Positions 14,556 to 16,701 of a stretch of DNA of 16,701 nt are shown one piece after another. Position 1 is the stretch's first letter, and each line of letters opens with the position of its first letter. The notes beneath the pieces are model-generated. The model was given only the letters and a program-made list of their open reading frames with translations. It was not told the origin of the DNA and made no database searches. The stretch is from assembly GCA_013138675.1 (NCBI GenBank), contig WTCH01000139.1, positions 1-16,701 on the forward strand. Reading direction: 5' to 3'. This DNA comes from Woeseiaceae bacterium. GTDB taxonomy: Bacteria > Pseudomonadota > Gammaproteobacteria > Steroidobacterales > Woeseiaceae. The position numbers and the translations under genes are program-made.

Positions 14556-16205
14556 ATGACATCGTATGTTTTTATCACCGGCGGCGTAGTCTCATCGCTT
14601 GGCAAGGGAATTACTTCTGCTTGTCTCGGCGCCATTCTCGAAGCGCGCGGTCTGACGATCAGCATGATCAAGCTGGACCCGTACATCAACGTCGATCCCG
14701 GCACGATGAGCCCGTTCCAGCACGGCGAGGTATTCGTCACTCATGACGGCACCGAGACCGACCTCGACCTTGGTCACTACGAGCGCTTCGTGCGCACAGC
14801 GCACGGCGGTCGCCACAGTAACTACACGACGGGCCGGATTTACGAGAGCGTTATCGGCAAGGAACGTCGCGGTGACTACCTTGGCGCCACGGTTCAGGTC
14901 ATTCCGCACATTACTGACGAGATCAAGCAGGGTGTAAAAAAGGGCGCGGGCGACGCCGACATCTGCCTGGTCGAGATTGGTGGCACGGTAGGCGACATCG
15001 AGTCGTTGCCGTTCCTGGAGGCCATTCGCCAGATGGGCATCGAACTCGGACATGATCGCGTCGTTTACGTGCATCTGACATTGGTGCCTTATATCCCGAC
15101 GTCCTCAGAGATCAAGACCAAGCCAACGCAGCATTCGGTCAAGGAGCTGCGCTCGATTGGTATCCAACCAGACATCCTGGTGTGTCGTTCCGAAAAACCG
15201 CTGCCGCAGGAACAGCGCAAGAAAATTGCCCTGTTCACCAACGTGCAGGAGAAGGCCGTTATTTCGGCGTATGACGCCGACGATTTGTACAAGATCCCGC
15301 AGATGATGCACGAACAGGGCCTCGACGAAATCGTCGCACGCCAATTGGGGCTCGATCTGCCACCCGCCGACCTCAGTGAATGGGACGCGATTGTCGAGGC
15401 GAAACAGAATCCAAGCGCCGAAGTAAACGTCGCGATGGTCGGCAAATACATGGATCTGAAGGACTCGTACATTTCGCTGGTTGAAGCGCTGCAACACGGT
15501 GGCATTCATACCCGCACGAAGGTCAATATTCACTACATCGAATCTCGTGATATCGAAGAAGATGGCGTCGATTGCCTGAGTGACATGGATGGCATCGTCG
15601 TGCCCGGAGGCTTTGGCGATCGCGGCATCGAGGGCAAGATCGAAACGGTCCGATTTGCGCGCGAAAATGGTATTCCGTATCTCGGCATTTGTCTTGGCTT
15701 GCAGGTTGCGGTTATTGAGGCTGCACGCAACCTGGCGGGGCTTGAGGGCGCGATGAGCACCGAATTCAACAAAGAAACACCACACCCGGTCGTGGCCCTG
15801 ATCACGGAATGGCGAACCGACGTAGGCGACGTTGAGCAGCGCGACGAAGAATCGGAAATGGGCGGGACAATGCGCCTGGGCGCCCAGCCTATATCACTGA
15901 TTGACGGCTCCCTCGCAGCGACGAGTTACGGCAGCACATCCATTGAGGAAAGGCACCGGCACCGCTACGAGGTCAATAACAACTACCGTGATCAGCTTGA
16001 GAAAGCCGGATTGAGGTTCACGGGACTGTCCGTCGATGATCTCGTCGAGATGGTCGAGATACCAGATCATCCGTGGTTCCTGGCGAGCCAATTTCACCCT
16101 GAATTCACATCAAACCCGCGCGATGGACATCCGCTGTTCACGGGATTCATCTCGGCCGTGCGCAAGCACCGCGAGGGCGAATTACCCAAGGTTGCTGAAG
16201 CATGA
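14556..16205 (+). CDS. pyrG: CTP synthase
   Basis: Makes CTP from UTP, ATP and glutamine. The 549 residues match E. coli (545). The N-terminal amidoligase domain (about 1-266) begins with YVFITGGVVSSLGKG, the ATP-binding P-loop, and includes KLDPYINVDPGTMSPFQHGE. The C-terminal class I glutamine amidotransferase domain has the nucleophile C379 in YLGICLGLQ (the same number as E. coli), with H514 and E516 in FHPEF completing the triad. ATG 14556 is chosen because the family begins right before this P-loop; an upstream in-frame TTG at 14526 would add ten unrelated residues. The stop overlaps the kdsA start (ATGA). Besides nucleotide supply, CTP is used for CDP-diacylglycerol and CMP-Kdo, which links it to the envelope genes around it. 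Confidence 0.97.
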   Translation: MTSYVFITGGVVSSLGKGITSACLGAILEARGLTISMIKLDPYINVDPGTMSPFQHGEVFVTHDGTETDLDLGHYERFVRTAHGGRHSNYTTGRIYESVIGKERRGDYLGATVQVIPHITDEIKQGVKKGAGDADICLVEIGGTVGDIESLPFLEAIRQMGIELGHDRVVYVHLTLVPYIPTSSEIKTKPTQHSVKELRSIGIQPDILVCRSEKPLPQEQRKKIALFTNVQEKAVISAYDADDLYKIPQMMHEQGLDEIVARQLGLDLPPADLSEWDAIVEAKQNPSAEVNVAMVGKYMDLKDSYISLVEALQHGGIHTRTKVNIHYIESRDIEEDGVDCLSDMDGIVVPGGFGDRGIEGKIETVRFARENGIPYLGICLGLQVAVIEAARNLAGLEGAMSTEFNKETPHPVVALITEWRTDVGDVEQRDEESEMGGTMRLGAQPISLIDGSLAATSYGSTSIEERHRHRYEVNNNYRDQLEKAGLRFTGLSVDDLVEMVEIPDHPWFLASQFHPEFTSNPRDGHPLFTGFISAVRKHREGELPKVAEA

Positions 16206-16701
16206 AGTTATGCGGTTTCGAGGCTGGCAATGACCAGTCGATCTTCCTGATTGCAGGTACCTGTGTCGTCGAGAGCGAGCAAATGGCGCTCGATACCGCA
16301 GGAACGCTGCAGGAAATTTGCGCCGAACTCGGCATTTCGCTCATCTACAAGTCCTCGTTCGACAAGGCAAACCGTAGCTCGTCGGGCAGTTTCCGTGGCC
16401 CGGGCATGGAGGAGGGCCTGCGCATCCTCGGTGAGGTGAAGAGCCAGCTTGGCCTTCCGCTGCTGACCGATGTTCATGAAGACACACCGATGGATGAAGT
16501 CGCCGACGTCGTTGATGTGCTGCAAACTCCGGCATTCCTGTGCCGCCAGACCAACTTCATTTTACGCGCAGCCGGTGCCGGTAAACCCGTGAACATAAAG
16601 AAAGGCCAGTTCCTGTCTCCGTGGGAGATGCAGAACGTGGTCGATAAGGCCAAGTCGACGGGCAACGAAGACATCATGGTTTGCGAGCGCGGCTTTTCGT
16701 T
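16202..16701 (+). CDS. kdsA: 3-deoxy-D-manno-octulosonate 8-phosphate synthase KdsA, N-terminal part
   Basis: Condenses phosphoenolpyruvate with arabinose 5-phosphate to make Kdo-8-phosphate, precursor of the inner core sugar of lipopolysaccharide. The frame opens at ATG 16202, overlapping the pyrG stop (ATGA), and runs off the right edge after 166 codons (family about 280). Landmarks are IAGTCVVESE at about 17-26, YKSSFDKANRSS at about 49-60, SFRGPGMEEGL, LLTDVHE, FLCRQTNF and NIKKGQFLSPWEM, then the start of the CERG motif at the edge. C21 sits where metal-dependent KdsA enzymes have their Cys ligand; E. coli has Asn there. An rseP-to-kdsA block ending beside pyrG is usual for gammaproteobacteria; eno would normally come next. 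Confidence 0.95.
   Translation, partial: MKLCGFEAGNDQSIFLIAGTCVVESEQMALDTAGTLQEICAELGISLIYKSSFDKANRSSSGSFRGPGMEEGLRILGEVKSQLGLPLLTDVHEDTPMDEVADVVDVLQTPAFLCRQTNFILRAAGAGKPVNIKKGQFLSPWEMQNVVDKAKSTGNEDIMVCERGFS

Noticed and set aside
1..16701. A novel multi-gene system, mobile element, CRISPR array or RNA gene
   Set aside because: Every gene except one 39-codon ORF is a recognised conserved family in its usual order. No repeat array, transposase, integrase, tRNA-like or rRNA-like sequence was seen on either strand.

Overview
The window is a stretch of conserved gammaproteobacterial chromosome. All genes are on the + strand and almost end to end. Gene order, protein lengths and motifs match the envelope and housekeeping cluster known as cdsA-rseP-bamA-skp-lpxD-fabZ-lpxA-lpxB-rnhB-dnaE-accA, continuing into tilS-pyrG-kdsA. 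The DNA is moderately GC-rich, and several starts are GTG. The order accA-tilS-pyrG-kdsA and a KdsA of the Cys-containing type fit a free-living gammaproteobacterium outside the Enterobacterales. The exact lineage cannot be fixed from the sequence; a marine, Woeseia- or Chromatiales-like lineage is only a guess.

Layout. Positions 1-132 hold the C-terminus of CdsA (phospholipid synthesis). Positions 133-243 are a short gap with a good candidate for a sigma-E-type promoter and a 39-codon ORF in the slot where many relatives keep dxr. Positions 244-4525 encode the envelope-stress protease RseP, the outer-membrane assembly protein BamA and the periplasmic chaperone Skp. Positions 4538-7915 encode lipid A synthesis (LpxD, LpxA, LpxB) with FabZ, which draws on the same hydroxyacyl-ACP pool, inserted among them. 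Positions 7932-12052 encode RNase HII and the replicative polymerase DnaE. AccA (fatty acid synthesis) and TilS (tRNA-Ile lysidine) follow. A 179-bp gap with several inverted repeats precedes PyrG (CTP synthase) and the start of KdsA (Kdo synthesis), which runs off the right edge.

How the genes fit together. Most encode steps in building the Gram-negative envelope: phospholipid (cdsA), fatty acid (accA, fabZ), lipid A (lpxD/A/B), Kdo (kdsA, and pyrG supplying CTP for CMP-Kdo and CDP-diacylglycerol), outer-membrane protein assembly (bamA, skp) and its stress sensor (rseP). Six junctions have stop/start overlaps of 4 nt or less (cdsA/small ORF, lpxD/fabZ, fabZ/lpxA, rnhB/dnaE, accA/tilS, pyrG/kdsA), indicating operon transcription and translational coupling.

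No mobile element, CRISPR array, RNA gene, defence system or unknown multi-gene system was found. No stretch longer than 300 bases lacks a gene. The points worth a second look are small: the missing dxr and what remains in its place, the sigma-E-like promoter, the LpxA acyl-chain ruler residue, the metal class of KdsA, and the pyrG leader with its terminator-like hairpin.
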